From contig NZ_QPJK01000009.1 of NCBI RefSeq assembly GCF_003337555.1, positions 248,001 through 312,000 of the forward strand: a stretch of DNA of 64,000 nt. Reading direction: 5' to 3'. The position numbers were made by a program, and so were the translations under genes. The DNA comes from Pseudorhodoferax soli. Its GTDB lineage: Bacteria; Pseudomonadota; Gammaproteobacteria; Burkholderiales; Burkholderiaceae_C. The first letter of the stretch is position 1. Each line of letters begins with the position of its first letter. A model generated the notes under the pieces. It did not search any database, had not been told where the DNA came from, and saw nothing but the letters and a program-made list of their open reading frames with translations. Positions 63,460-64,000 of the stretch are shown here, one piece after another.

Positions 63460-64000
63460 TCAGTCGGGCACCAGGGCGAGGGCCGCATAATCGCCCACGC
63501 GGTCCCCCAATCCGGCCGGTGCGAGGATTACCCCTTGCGTCAGCGCTGGAAAATGCGCCTGGACCTGGGCTTGCAATCGGGGCAGCAAATACGCGCGGTG
63601 GTGCCAGAAGACGCTGCCGCCCAGGCTGATGCGCTGCAGATCCAGTGTGGCGACGAGGTTGTAGAGCATGCGCCCGAGGATGCGGCACAGGCCGTCGACT
63701 GTCTCCTGCGCAGCCGCATCGCCAGAGCTGGCGCGGCCCAGCCAGTCAGCCGCGTCGTGCCCGAAGCGCCGCGCAATCGCGTTGCCGGCCACCAGCGATT
63801 CCACATCGCCGCGGTTACCGCAACCGCACAGGGCGTCCTGGTCGTCGACGACGAAGCTGTGGCCGGCATGGCCGGCATTGCCGTTCTTGCCGCGCAGCAC
63901 GTGGCCGTCCACGCACAGGCCCACGCCGATGCCGGTGCTCCAGGTCACGTAGGCGCAGTCGTCCACGCCCTGCAGCGCGCCCCAGCGGCGCTCGGCCTCC
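63460..64000 (-). CDS. ROK-family sugar kinase, C-terminal part (cut by window end)
   Basis: The C-terminal 180 residues of a ROK-fold kinase; the ATP- and sugar-binding N-terminus lies beyond the window. The visible part has AERRWGALQGVDDCAYVTWSTGIGVGLCVDGHV, then GNAGHAGHSFV with the His of the zinc site, and CGCGNRGDVESL in place of the family C-x-C-G-x2-G-C-x-E, so the third zinc cysteine is missing (Asp instead). It ends with SLGGSVFWHH. It would be a fructo-, gluco- or N-acetylhexosamine kinase; the substrate is undecided. A ROK-type regulator is less likely but cannot be excluded. Confidence 0.85.
   Translation of the reverse strand, partial: EAERRWGALQGVDDCAYVTWSTGIGVGLCVDGHVLRGKNGNAGHAGHSFVVDDQDALCGCGNRGDVESLVAGNAIARRFGHDAADWLGRASSGDAAAQETVDGLCRILGRMLYNLVATLDLQRISLGGSVFWHHRAYLLPRLQAQVQAHFPALTQGVILAPAGLGDRVGDYAALALVPD

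Overview
The window is GC-rich, protein-dense chromosomal DNA whose gene content points to a betaproteobacterium of the order Burkholderiales, most likely Comamonadaceae. The clues are three orphan Bug/TctC-type periplasmic binding proteins, the tyrS - M23 peptidase - anmK block, a free-standing fusA, an H-NS-like protein of the Burkholderiales type, and one copy of a GC-rich palindromic repeat that I recall from comamonad genomes. I see no tRNA, rRNA, CRISPR array, insertion sequence or prophage. No gap between genes exceeds about 250 bases.

Layout. 1-5720: the 5' end of a TonB-dependent receptor diverges from an OmpR-type two-component pair, followed by an ArsC-like phosphatase, an endonuclease/exonuclease/phosphatase-fold protein and gdhA. 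5861-9759: a Rieske oxygenase, its ferredoxin reductase and a Bug binding protein, divergent from an IclR regulator across a perfect palindrome. 9839-12137: a 13-codon leader ORF and two hairpins in front of a second-type fusA, closed by a strong terminator. 12163-16852: an Rrf2 regulator with a thioredoxin-reductase-like flavoprotein, then a DctB/FixJ-like two-component pair with a GlcG/HbpS-like secreted protein and an ankyrin protein. 16869-21604: AraC regulator, then a Bug - SDR - FAH-hydrolase - epimerase operon whose last gene is frameshifted. 21636-25527: tyrS divergent from an M23 endopeptidase and anmK. 25685-27984: a small membrane protein and two tandem class-A-beta-lactamase-fold hydrolases.

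28059-36335 is a beta-oxidation operon: TetR, acyl-CoA dehydrogenase, DUF2147, 3-hydroxyacyl-CoA dehydrogenase/enoyl-CoA hydratase, thiolase, acyl-CoA thioesterase and enoyl-CoA hydratase. The dehydrogenase/hydratase carries the palindromic repeat in frame inside its Rossmann domain. 36336-39979 holds a SemiSWEET-like protein, a NarL-type two-component pair and an NlpC/P60 protein. 39992-53636 is the most distinctive block: a double-length regulator made of two TetR units diverges from a tightly overlapped operon with a complete Dpp/Opp-type ABC importer, two paralogous acyl-CoA ligases and, between them, a single-chain biotin-dependent acyl-CoA carboxylase. This reads as one pathway: import of a substrate, CoA activation, then carboxylation.

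53643-64000: two L,D-transpeptidase-like paralogs, a Q/N/T-rich secreted protein, a NadM-Nudix fusion, a GntR-regulated Bug/polysaccharide-deacetylase operon with acylphosphatase, topoisomerase IB, a class I amidotransferase, cca, an H-NS-like gene and the C-terminal part of a ROK sugar kinase cut by the window end. All identifications come from reading motifs and gene order by eye; none was checked by database search.
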